Shown here in pieces: positions 1-6,696 of a stretch of 8,654 nucleotides of DNA (position 1 is the stretch's first letter; every line of letters starts with the position of its first letter). The stretch is from Deltaproteobacteria bacterium (lineage in GTDB: Bacteria > Desulfobacterota > Desulfarculia > Adiutricales > Adiutricaceae), in assembly GCA_031267005.1 (NCBI GenBank), contig JAIRZX010000678.1, positions 1 to 8,654 of the forward strand, in the 5' to 3' direction. The notes under the pieces are model-generated. The model was not told the origin of the DNA, did no database searches, and saw only the letters and a list, made by a program, of their open reading frames with translations. The translations under genes were made by a program, and so were the position numbers.

Positions 1-4
1 CCTG

Positions 5-34
5 AAGGGCCGGGTTCCTCCCGGCCCTTTTTTT
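5..34 (+). terminator. Rho-independent terminator of an upstream gene
   Basis: A perfect stem pairs AAGGGCCGGG with CCCGGCCCTT around the 5-nt loop TTCCT. It runs straight into a T tract, with seven T at 28-34. It reads on the plus strand, so it ends a gene whose coding part lies left of the window. It also isolates the large gene further right from upstream read-through. Confidence 0.93.
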
Positions 35-177
35 GTCCGGCGTTCCCGGAAAAGGAGCGGATTGGGAAGGAAAGGCAACCCAGGTCCGGGAAGGCCGGGT
101 ATACCGCAGGAGCGGGTGCAAAGGAACGGGCGCAACGAGCGGGAGCAAGTCGCGGGAACATTCGAGGAGAGGAAAGG

Positions 178-204
178 AATGAAGGGAATGAAGGGAATGA
201 AGGG
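178..204. repeat. Three copies of a 9-bp tandem repeat (AATGAAGGG)
   Basis: AATGAAGGG occurs three times head to tail without mismatch, and GGAATGAAGG-like sequence precedes it. The unit resembles repeated Shine-Dalgarno plus ATG, and in one frame it reads Met-Lys-Gly three times. No convincing open frame follows, so it is listed only as a microsatellite-like repeat. Confidence 0.85.
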
Positions 205-610
205 AAGTTTATCTTTGTGGCTTCCAGCTATAACACTAGCGAATAATGTCGGTCCGGCGGCTGGAATATTTGCTTCAGCCGCGAATCGGGCATATGCGTC
301 ATTAAGGCTGTCATAAGGTGCCGCGCATCGTAAGGCGTTTGCAGCCGCAGGCGCTTGTGACCGGTCTTTCTGCCGCAGAGCAGGCGGCGGCATCTCAGCG
401 GCTTGCCTGCGAATCGCCTGTGAAAGCGCCTGTCCGCGCGGGAATTTCCGGTCTATTCCAAGGTGCCTCAACGGCGCCTTAACGGCTTTGATGGAAATGG
501 GGAGCGGAGAGGGAGGACGCGGCGGACGCCCTGTCCAGGGCCGCAGGCCGAGGGATAACATGGACGCGGAGTCGCGGCTCCGATGGGCGGGGAGCCGTTT
601 CGCGCTCTCT

Positions 611-620
611 GTGACGTCAC
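611..620. promoter_or_regulatory. Perfect palindrome GTGACGTCAC, possible operator
   Basis: This 10-bp perfect palindrome lies 67 bp upstream of the -35 box of the promoter at 688. It joins two GTGAC half-sites in inverted orientation. The same half-sites recur at the -10 box and over the start codon of the large gene. An operator role is inference: no regulator gene is in the window, and a 10-bp palindrome alone is weak evidence. Confidence 0.35.
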
Positions 621-687
621 GCGTCGGACGCCAACCGGATTCAGGGCAAGGGGAGGGTAGTCAAAGTGGCGAGGGGGCGAAGGTAGT

Positions 688-716
688 TTGACATAACGCT
701 TCAAGACAATTAGAGT
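688..716 (+). promoter_or_regulatory. Sigma70-type promoter for the large ATPase gene
   Basis: A perfect -35 box TTGACA (688-693) is followed after exactly 17 bp by TAGAGT (711-716), which matches four of six bases of the -10 consensus. The predicted start near 723 leaves a leader of roughly 170 nt before the GTG at 895. This is the best promoter seen in the window. A second TTGACT at 831-836 lacks a good -10 at the right spacing. Confidence 0.65.
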
Positions 717-883
717 GACGCTAGCCGAAACGTCGCCCGTAGCTAGACTCCCGCAGGAAGCCCCGGAGCGCGTCGAGTAACCCGGCAAGGAAAGACCTAA
801 CATCTATGCCCTATCAGCATTCCGAAAGCCTTGACTTGAGTCCGATCCCGCCGCGCGTATCCTCGTCGGCAACTCTGGCCGCC

Positions 884-899
884 AGGACGTCACTGTGAC
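884..899 (+). promoter_or_regulatory. Ribosome binding site and palindrome overlapping the GTG start
   Basis: AGGA at 884-887 lies 7 nt before GTG 895 and is the only Shine-Dalgarno-like sequence near the start. In this frame a TGA at 832-834 closes the reading upstream, and no other start codon lies between it and 895, so 895 is the furthest possible start. An inverted repeat, GTCAC-T-GTGAC (889-899), covers the start codon. It could bind a protein or form a small RNA hairpin. Confidence 0.55.
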
Positions 900-3800
900 A
901 CGGGCGCGCAAGTCGCTGAAGTCGGCGGACAAGCCCGCAGAAAGCCGGCAACCGTCCGCTGAGGCGCAGGCCAAGATACAAGACGGAGCCAAGGATAATC
1001 CCCTGGGCCGGGCCAGGGTCCAGGTTCAGCGCGGGCTTTCGGCCTCCGCCGACTCGTCTGACGCGTCCGCGCCGGAAGCTCACCCGGAGCCCGCTGGCGG
1101 CCCTGCGGCGGTAGCGCCGGAAGCCGTCCGGGCGCCCGCTGGCGCCCCGGAGGCGGCCGCGCCGGAGACGCTCACGGTGCCCGCTGACGGACCGGATGCC
1201 CAGAAGACCGCTTGCGGCGAGAAGTCTGCCGCGACACATGGGATAGTCGAGTTGCTCCTGTGTATGGCTCTCGTAAACGATTGCCTCGCGCCGTTCGGCG
1301 GCGGGCTGGACGGCCTTCGCAAGGCTCTAGAAAGCCTCTCCAAGGCCCGCGGCGGGAAGGGGATCGCGCGGCTGGGCGAGTCGCTGGAGTTGGACGGGGC
1401 CAAGCTGGCCGAGTTCTGCCTGGCGCATGCCAGAAACTGGGCCATGGCGGCTACGGCCCTCCGCGACGGGGCCCTCGCCGAGGCGGCGAGGATTCTCGGC
1501 GCCCTTCCCGCCGCGTTGGAGGCCGCCGGCCTCACCCGTGACGCGGCCGCGGCCAGGGAACTCGTAAGGGAACTCGAAGCGCTGCCGGACGGCTCACCTG
1601 ACTGGGAGGAAAAGGCGCCTGCTGCGGCCGCCCTCTTCCGGCTCCTCTCGACCCCCAAACCCCTTGCCGAAGCGGATATGGAGCCCCTGGAGAGGGATTT
1701 CAGCCCCGGATTCGCCCGCAGGCTCGACAGGGGGGACTTCGACTCCCTTGCTGAACCGGAGGATTCGGCCTCCGGCGCCGAGTCGGCTGCGGCTCCCCCG
1801 GCGGCCGAGTCGGCTACGGTTCCCCCGGCGGACGATGCCGCGAAGGTGCAGCCGCCTAAGTCCGAATTCGAAGCTTTCCTGGAAGACTCGCTGGCGAAGT
1901 TGGAGGACTTGCTTGTCTCCGGCACCTTGAGCGGTCCTGTCGGGTTCGCGCTCAGAGACAAGTTCGATGATGCGCTGTCGACAGTCCGCGACGCGCTGGA
2001 ACAGTTTCCGGACGGCTGGAAGTCCAAGTCAGTGGACGGCTTGATGGACGAGGTCGCGGAGGCCGTAAAGTCGGCGGACAGGTTTTTGGATAGCCGCCTC
2101 GAACAAGCGCGGTCCAGGATGAAGCGTTTAGCCGGGAAGTCCGACAGGATGCCGGGGAAGCACGGCGAGGTCGCCCGGATGCTCCTGGATTCCCGCGAGG
2201 GCCATGCCGCCTGGGATATCCTTGGCTGGCACGGCCATTGCTTGAATCAAAGGTTAGCGGACGCCAAGCTCCCTACTGATCTTCCTGTGAGCCACGCAGC
2301 GAGGTTTTTCGCCGCCCTTCCGGCCCTGTCCGCCGCGCGCGATCCGTTCGAGGCCGCGGCCGGCGCCCTCGCGGGGGGCGCCAAGCCCCCCTCTCCGGCG
2401 GCCGGCGCCGCCGGGAGGATCTGGAGGGCGCTTGCCGCTTCCGTCGCGGGTGGCGCCCCGTCCTTCCCAGCCCTGGAAGGGGCGCTCAAGTGGATAGCCA
2501 TCGATTCCTCCGGCGTCCAGGAGTCGTCGGGAGGCGTGTTGCAGTATTCTGCGGACACGCGCTTGCGCGCGAACCTTCCCGCCTGGGCCGCTGCCAAGGG
2601 CGGGGCCATAACCGTGGCTCTCATTCCGGAATGCGCCCCTGCCGGGGATATCGTAAGCGTCTTGGACGCCTGGAAGCCGGACGGTTCGTCCGCTGCCCTC
2701 GCGATATCGATGGCCCCCCTGAACTTGGCGGCGCGCGGCAGGATCAATTGCTGGGCAAGGGGGGCAGGGCGGTCCCTGGCCGTCATGGATCCTTTCGTCA
2801 TGGCCGCTGCCGCCGCCGTCGCCCCCTCCGACAAGGCGCGGCGCCTGGAGTGGATTTTCCGGGCGGGCGCCGCCCTGGGCTCTTTCGATCCCTTCGCCGG
2901 GGACCGGAAGGGTAGCGAGTGGGCCGAGTCTGGCTCGATGGCGAGCTTGATCGCCCAGGATTCTGGGGTCGTCAGGGTCTCGGGGCCGTCCGGTTCCGGG
3001 AAGAGTTCCCTCATGCGGTTCCTTTTGAACTCGCCGCCGTCGTCCGCCTTCGGACTCGGCGATTGGGCTTGCCTCATGGACTGGCCGGAGACCGAGAGGG
3101 AGGCGCCGGAGGGCTTGGGGCCGTTGGAGGCCGTGCTGCGCAAGGCCGCCGAGACGCTGGAGCTGCCCGGTTGGGATCTGGGCCTGAGCGCCGCCGAGAA
3201 CCTGGAGTTCCTTGAGTCCAACAAGGCCGCGAACGGCCGGCCCTCCCGCGTGACGGTCATGGTGGACGGGGCGGACGGCATGATGGATTCGCTCATGCGG
3301 TTTCCGGAGGATCTGCTGGCCCTCCGCTCGATAGCGCTCCGGAGGGGCGCGATGAAGCTCGTACTTGCGGGACGGCGGCTTTCCCGCAGGTTCGAGAGTC
3401 ACCCTTGCTCGCCTTTCGCCTCCTTGAGCCCCGGATACTTCATGAAACCCCCCCCTCCCGACTCTCTTTTCTCCTCGCTCGTGGGGGCGCTTTCCGAGGG
3501 CGGCTGGACATTCGAGAGCCCTTATTTGGCCTACCGCGTCATGGCGTTGGGTTTCTGGCACCCCGGGGCGGTGGCGGCGTTCGCCTCCTCCGCCTGCCGC
3601 GAAGCCTTGAAATGCCTCGCTCCGGACGCCGCGCCTCCCTACGTCGTATCCGCTAGGCACGTGTCGCGGGCTTTCTTCGACCCGGAGACGGAGGGCGTCC
3701 TGCGCGGGAAAGTTGCTTCTTTCCTGGAGGACCCGATCAACAGGGCAGTAGCCCTGGCCGTCGTGGCCGATGAAATGGACCGTGCCCGTAACTCCGAAGG

Positions 3801-5286
3801 GGCATCGTCCGGCGAAGCCGAAAAGTCCAGCGGGGCCAAGGAGGGCAGGGCGGTAAAGGGCACCGAGCCGGACAAGGCCGCCGAGCCGGACAAGGCCGCC
3901 GAGCTGGACAAGGCGGCGGTCGAGGACGGCTCCGTGCGGGGAATAGGGGGGGGGGCGTACCGCGAGCGGCTCCGCGAGCGGCTCGCGACCGCGTGGCCGG
4001 AGGCCTTCGGCGCCACGGACGAGTCCTTTATACAGAATTCCTTGCTAGAACTTGAAGATTCCGGCATCGTGATAAACGGTAGCGACGGTGACTATTTCCG
4101 CTCTTCGGCCTTCCCGATGCTTTTGGGCGGCAGGGAGGGCCCCCAGGTCGCCTTGGAGGCGATGAGGGCGTTGCCGGTACCTCAGGACATCATTCTCGCG
4201 TCAGCCAGGAGGATCCTTCCCCTCGGGGAAAAGAAGGGGCTGGAGCCCCCGCCATTCGGTGAGGCCTCCAGGGCCGCCCTCGGGAAGTTCCCGGGAATTT
4301 TCGGGGACGGAGGTCCCGATGCCGTCTGGGCGGCGCGACTCCTCGGCATAGACCTCGTCCCGGGCTACGGGGAGGCCAAGCCCCGAAAGGGCAGGGGATC
4401 GAGGGGAAAGGGCAAGGCCGCCCCGGAAGCCTCGCCCCTGCCAGCCCCGAGCCCTTTTACCGTCAAGCAGGAGTCGGAACTTTTCCAAAGGCACCAGTTT
4501 ACGTTCGCGAGGGTGACGGCGGCGCCCGCCGCCGGCGCGGACAGGGTGCCCCTCGCCATGGAAACCCTGACACTCGCGGAGAACATGAACGGGGACTACG
4601 AATCCAAGTTCGCTTCCTTAGAGTTGGGCGACGTCGTCGGCCTGCACTCGCATCTGGACGAACTCTTGCGCGTTTTCTACGCGAGCATCAACGCCGGCCG
4701 CGCCGCGAGCTTGACGGTGGACGCGTTGACCGGCTGGGAACAGACTTCCCATGACCCCTTCCCGCAGTTCTCGGCCATGATCAAGCCCCGCCACGGCATG
4801 AAGTGGGGGAGGTATCTCATAGTCTACCTCTGCCCGCCGGAGATCCTGCTGAGTGACGACTGCGCGTGCGAGTTCCCCCTCCTGCGGCCGGTCGTGGCCG
4901 GGCGCTGGACGGCAGCTGCCGTCGCCCTCTACCTCGCGGCGTGCGGGATGGACCCTGCGGAGGCCGAGGGCATAATCTGTAGGACCGGCGGGTGGGACTC
5001 CCTGGTGCTGGGTGAGGCGAACAAGCTCGCGGGGATTCCCTTCGCCCCAATAAAGCCTCGTGATGGCAGGAACGGCGCGCCACTGCAGCTCTCCCGCGCC
5101 GTGGACGAACTCCGGAGCCTCGGGCCCTCGATCTGGGAGAGGCTCGTGGAGGTAATCGACTCGGGGGATGACGATGAGTTGCCGAGCCTTACGCAGGCAA
5201 GCGTTCTCGCGGGGTTGACCGTGATCCAGCCCTGCGGCGAGAAGGACGGGGAGATACTCTGGAAGCTTGACAAGCGCTTCGATTGA
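895..5286 (+). CDS. Large STAND-like P-loop ATPase of unknown function
   Basis: This is a 1463-residue protein with no signal peptide or membrane segment seen. Residues 1-113 are disordered, with three 15-residue Ala/Pro/Glu repeats at 59-102. Residues 117-420 are mainly helical, with an acidic Pro/Ala linker near 290-322. An alpha/beta segment (about 563-670) contains VALIPE and SLAVMDPF. The NTPase module has Walker A GPSGSGKS (697-704, Lys703), Walker B VTVMVDGAD (786-794, Asp791), a sensor-like strand KLVLAGRR (821-828) and GFWHPG (886-891), comparable to the GGxP motif of STAND/AAA_16 ATPases. A charged linker (960-1021) leads to a winged-helix-like segment (1022-1080) with YFRSSAFPMLLGG. 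The C-terminal domain carries TGGW (1364-1367). It stands alone behind its own promoter. By family analogy it would be an ATP-dependent molecular switch, perhaps in defence or signalling, but no nuclease, protease or TIR motif is visible. The coding call is sure, the NTPase fold fairly sure, and the role unknown. Confidence 0.88.
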   Translation: MTRARKSLKSADKPAESRQPSAEAQAKIQDGAKDNPLGRARVQVQRGLSASADSSDASAPEAHPEPAGGPAAVAPEAVRAPAGAPEAAAPETLTVPADGPDAQKTACGEKSAATHGIVELLLCMALVNDCLAPFGGGLDGLRKALESLSKARGGKGIARLGESLELDGAKLAEFCLAHARNWAMAATALRDGALAEAARILGALPAALEAAGLTRDAAAARELVRELEALPDGSPDWEEKAPAAAALFRLLSTPKPLAEADMEPLERDFSPGFARRLDRGDFDSLAEPEDSASGAESAAAPPAAESATVPPADDAAKVQPPKSEFEAFLEDSLAKLEDLLVSGTLSGPVGFALRDKFDDALSTVRDALEQFPDGWKSKSVDGLMDEVAEAVKSADRFLDSRLEQARSRMKRLAGKSDRMPGKHGEVARMLLDSREGHAAWDILGWHGHCLNQRLADAKLPTDLPVSHAARFFAALPALSAARDPFEAAAGALAGGAKPPSPAAGAAGRIWRALAASVAGGAPSFPALEGALKWIAIDSSGVQESSGGVLQYSADTRLRANLPAWAAAKGGAITVALIPECAPAGDIVSVLDAWKPDGSSAALAISMAPLNLAARGRINCWARGAGRSLAVMDPFVMAAAAAVAPSDKARRLEWIFRAGAALGSFDPFAGDRKGSEWAESGSMASLIAQDSGVVRVSGPSGSGKSSLMRFLLNSPPSSAFGLGDWACLMDWPETEREAPEGLGPLEAVLRKAAETLELPGWDLGLSAAENLEFLESNKAANGRPSRVTVMVDGADGMMDSLMRFPEDLLALRSIALRRGAMKLVLAGRRLSRRFESHPCSPFASLSPGYFMKPPPPDSLFSSLVGALSEGGWTFESPYLAYRVMALGFWHPGAVAAFASSACREALKCLAPDAAPPYVVSARHVSRAFFDPETEGVLRGKVASFLEDPINRAVALAVVADEMDRARNSEGASSGEAEKSSGAKEGRAVKGTEPDKAAEPDKAAELDKAAVEDGSVRGIGGGAYRERLRERLATAWPEAFGATDESFIQNSLLELEDSGIVINGSDGDYFRSSAFPMLLGGREGPQVALEAMRALPVPQDIILASARRILPLGEKKGLEPPPFGEASRAALGKFPGIFGDGGPDAVWAARLLGIDLVPGYGEAKPRKGRGSRGKGKAAPEASPLPAPSPFTVKQESELFQRHQFTFARVTAAPAAGADRVPLAMETLTLAENMNGDYESKFASLELGDVVGLHSHLDELLRVFYASINAGRAASLTVDALTGWEQTSHDPFPQFSAMIKPRHGMKWGRYLIVYLCPPEILLSDDCACEFPLLRPVVAGRWTAAAVALYLAACGMDPAEAEGIICRTGGWDSLVLGEANKLAGIPFAPIKPRDGRNGAPLQLSRAVDELRSLGPSIWERLVEVIDSGDDDELPSLTQASVLAGLTVIQPCGEKDGEILWKLDKRFD
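1069..1200 (+). repeat. Three tandem 45-bp units coding a 15-residue Ala/Pro/Glu repeat
   Basis: Units at 1069-1113, 1114-1158 and 1159-1200 (the last 42 bp) each begin GCGCCGGA and encode APE followed by variable residues and a PAGG/PAGA/PADG turn. They lie in the disordered N-terminus of the large ATPase (residues 59-102). The copies have diverged in sequence while keeping the frame, as expected for a flexible linker rather than a recent slippage product. Confidence 0.8.
1777..1830 (+). repeat. Two tandem 27-bp units in the ATPase linker
   Basis: Two adjacent in-frame 27-bp units encode AESAAAPPA and AESATVPPA, residues 295-312. They lengthen an acidic Pro/Ala-rich linker between two helical parts of the protein. 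The unit length is a multiple of three, so copy change would keep the frame. Confidence 0.85.
3865..3918 (+). repeat. Three tandem 18-bp units coding EPDKAA
   Basis: Units at 3865-3882, 3883-3900 and 3901-3918 encode EPDKAA, EPDKAA and ELDKAA (residues 991-1008). The first two are identical at the DNA level. They lie in the charged linker between the NTPase module and the winged-helix-like segment and immediately precede the G10 tract, so this linker is a local hotspot of repeat instability. Confidence 0.9.
3946..3955 (+). repeat. Homopolymeric G10 tract inside the ATPase gene
   Basis: Ten consecutive G encode Gly-Gly-Gly and the start of the next Ala codon, just before the winged-helix-like segment. 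Reading on by hand, loss of one G gives a TAG at 4046-4048 and gain of one G gives a TGA at 4053-4055. Either change removes the last roughly 440 residues. This is the layout of a phase-variable tract, but it is also a common site of sequencing error. Confidence 0.9.
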
Positions 5287-5474
5287 AGCGTGTTTCCGAA
5301 CGCGCGAGCCGCCGCCGGGGCGGCAGCCCCGCCCCTTCGTCAGCGCGGTACCCCGCCCAGGCATCAGGCATCAGGACGCAGCGGCAAGGGGGCTTTTGGG
5401 GGCAGCCAAGCGCTGTGCCGCGAGGTTTGCCTTACGACCGTCCGGTTTGAACGGATCCCGGCGGAGACCGTCCC

Positions 5475-5576
5475 GACTCGGAGTCCGTGCAACCGCGAAA
5501 TTTACGCCGACTCGGAGTCCGTGCAGCCGCGAAATTTACGCCGACTCGGAGTTCGTGCAGCCGCGAAATTATCGCC
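5475..5576. repeat. Three 34-bp tandem repeats with internal palindromes
   Basis: Head-to-tail units at 5475-5508, 5509-5542 and 5543-5576 are nearly identical. Units 1 and 2 carry the perfect inverted repeat GACTC-G-GAGTC (GAGTT in unit 3). Each unit then has a near-palindromic GCGAAATTTACGC-type element, slightly altered in unit 3. Degenerate copies follow at 5601-5634 and from 5635 (GACGCGGAGTTAGCG), and a related GACGCGGAGTTC lies at 5772. No unique spacers separate the units, so this is not a CRISPR array. An iteron-like, REP-like or protein-binding array is possible. Confidence 0.88.
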
Positions 5577-5673
5577 GTTGCTTAACGCGTATCCACCGCT
5601 GACGCGAAGAGCGTGCCGTAGCGGAATTCGTAGCGACGCGGAGTTAGCGTTTTTAGAATAAGTTCCCAGAAGC

Positions 5674-5745
5674 GCTCCGGAGATGCCCGGTCCTGCCCTC
5701 TTCCCGCCGGTGAGGGACGGGTGGCTAATAACCCGCGTCCGGAGC
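5674..5745 (+). other. Possible three-way-junction RNA or DNA structure
   Basis: An outer 8-bp inverted repeat, GCTCCGGA (5674-5681) with TCCGGAGC (5738-5745), encloses two smaller hairpins: CCCTC/GAGGG (5696-5700 with 5712-5716) and CGGGT/ACCCG (5718-5722 with 5731-5735). The parts are compatible with one three-way fold. Its 72-nt size recalls a tRNA, but there is no T-arm GTTCGA motif, so a tRNA is excluded. Function unknown, and GC-rich DNA forms such pairings by chance. Confidence 0.3.
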
Positions 5746-6239
5746 CATTCGGGCGCTTGGGGCCAATCCCCGACGCGGAGTTCCCGGACTCGCTCTCGGA
5801 TAGCTGAGGCTAGGGGCGGACGTAGACTCTAAAGACGCGCCTGTCTCAGGCCTCGCCGGAGGCGCCGGTGTCGTCCAGTCCGAATCGGGGAGGCAGGCGC
5901 GGGAGGAGGGAGCGGCGTTCAGGGTGATGTTGGAGAAAATTACGCACCGGAAGTTTCAGCGCCCCCCTGCCGAGGCGGTCTTCGGGAGCTCTATCCAGCG
6001 ACGGCGGGCCGAGTCAGCGAGCGGGGACTCCATGGTCCATGGGCTTTTGTGGAATTGAAGCTGCGTAGCGCCGGGTTTTGCCGAACGTGGTTTCTGAAGC
6101 CGTCCATCGCGGGTTACGGTTGTGTTGCTGGATGGGCGGATCGGCCTGCGGCGCCAGACTGCTTGGCGGAAAAGGTTGTAAGGGGCTGCAACGAGCAGGC
6201 CAGAGAGAAGACAGGCTTTTGGGCCTTGACTGTCTTCAA

Positions 6240-6625
6240 GGGTACTCCAAGCCCTCTCGCGTCTGTATGAAGACTCCGCCGCATCGGCATTGAGGACATC
6301 GAGTCCGCAAACGAGTTCCTGAAAAACGGGTGCATTCATCTCCGCAACGATAAGTTCAGCGTCAAGCCCTTGGCCTCCTTCGACTCTCGCAAGCAAGTTG
6401 GCGACCTCAATCTGGAGGCGATCTTCAGCGTCCAGTACGAGCGCGCCGTGACCAACGGCTAACACATTCAGCGTGTGCGGGAAGAAGTTCCAAACCGTGA
6501 AAGGAAAATCCCTTCGCGGCTTGGCGCGAAACAAGGTAATTATGTAGCGTCGGCTCGGCGACGCCGGGCATGCCAGGTTCAGAGGGCGCAACCTGGAGAC
6601 CGACTTGCTCCCCAAGAAGGAATAG
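6240..6625 (+). pseudogene. C-terminal remnant of an ISNCY/IS1202-like transposase
   Basis: The plus strand encodes IGIEDIESANEFL (about 6283-6321) and onward to TNG at 6451-6459. This resembles the 'GI..IEEAN.FL' region near the end of ISNCY-group DDE transposases, where a partner-strand helix precedes the C-terminal beta domain. The frame is interrupted by TGA at 6268-6270. At 6460 a single extra T produces TAA, and dropping it continues the protein as NTFSVCGKKFQTVKGK. Further TAG codons lie at 6545-6547 and 6623-6625. No catalytic D, D or E motif and no terminal inverted repeats were found, so only the last third or so survives. The long opposite frame (5956-6753) is a shadow. The family call rests on motif recall and is moderate. 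Confidence 0.5.
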
Positions 6626-6651
6626 AGAAGAAGGAAACCTGATCGAAACAA

Positions 6652-6696
6652 GTTTTTTTTAAATTTTAAAACGTAATACTTAACGCAATAATTATA
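6652..6696. other. AT-rich island between the two IS remnants
   Basis: About 45 bases are strikingly AT-rich within a GC-rich window. They include T8 at 6653-6660 and the mirror-like AAATTTTAAAA. The minus strand holds a perfect TATAAT (6691-6696), but there is no -35 at proper spacing. It may be a junction, an old IS end or target DNA of foreign origin. Confidence 0.55.

Larger units (their letters stand above)
35..687. other. Gene-poor intergenic stretch
   Basis: I see no recognisable gene in these roughly 650 bases. The open frames here are short and start with TTG or GTG. One begins at TTG 62 behind an AAAGGAG-like sequence and spans a 9-bp repeat. Another runs 318-482 for 54 codons (GTG start) and looks like no family I know. 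The stretch holds a small tandem repeat (178-204) and a 10-bp palindrome (611-620). It may be decayed coding sequence or a long regulatory region for the gene at 895. Confidence 0.6.
5287..6239. other. Gene-poor stretch after the ATPase gene, with repeats
   Basis: I see no recognisable gene in these roughly 950 bases. The frames that cross the region run through 34-bp tandem repeats whose length is not a multiple of three, so their translations are accidental. The stretch holds a weak hairpin just after the stop codon (5316-5331, CGGGGC/GCCCCG with no T tract), the tandem repeats at 5475-5576 and a possible folded element at 5674-5745. The last 300 bases may belong to the eroded 5' part of the ISNCY-like element, but I could not recognise transposase motifs there. 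Confidence 0.6.

Noticed and set aside
62..316. 84-codon plus-strand frame with TTG start and AAAGGAG-like sequence upstream
   Set aside because: The translation is Arg/Gly/Lys-rich, runs through a 9-bp microsatellite and matches no family I know. The spacing from the AAAGGAG sequence to TTG is short, so coding is not supported.
831..863. Second promoter TTGACT close to the start codon
   Set aside because: At 17-18 bp spacing the -10 sequence is GCGTAT-like and poor, and the better TATCCT is 21 bp away.
2254..3660. 468-codon minus-strand frame and other long frames opposite the ATPase gene
   Set aside because: GC-rich genes lack stops on the opposite strand. The products are Arg/Pro/Gly-rich without motifs, while the plus frame holds Walker A and B.
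5475..5576. CRISPR array
   Set aside because: The units are directly adjacent, with no unique spacers, and no cas genes are present.
5267..5661. Plus-strand frames through the 34-bp repeats
   Set aside because: The repeat length is not a multiple of three, so the same DNA is read in changing frames, which is not expected of a real repeat protein.
5672..5746. tRNA-like cloverleaf of about 75 nt
   Set aside because: The closing stem is present, but there is no T-arm GTTCGA motif, no D-arm pattern and no plausible anticodon arm.
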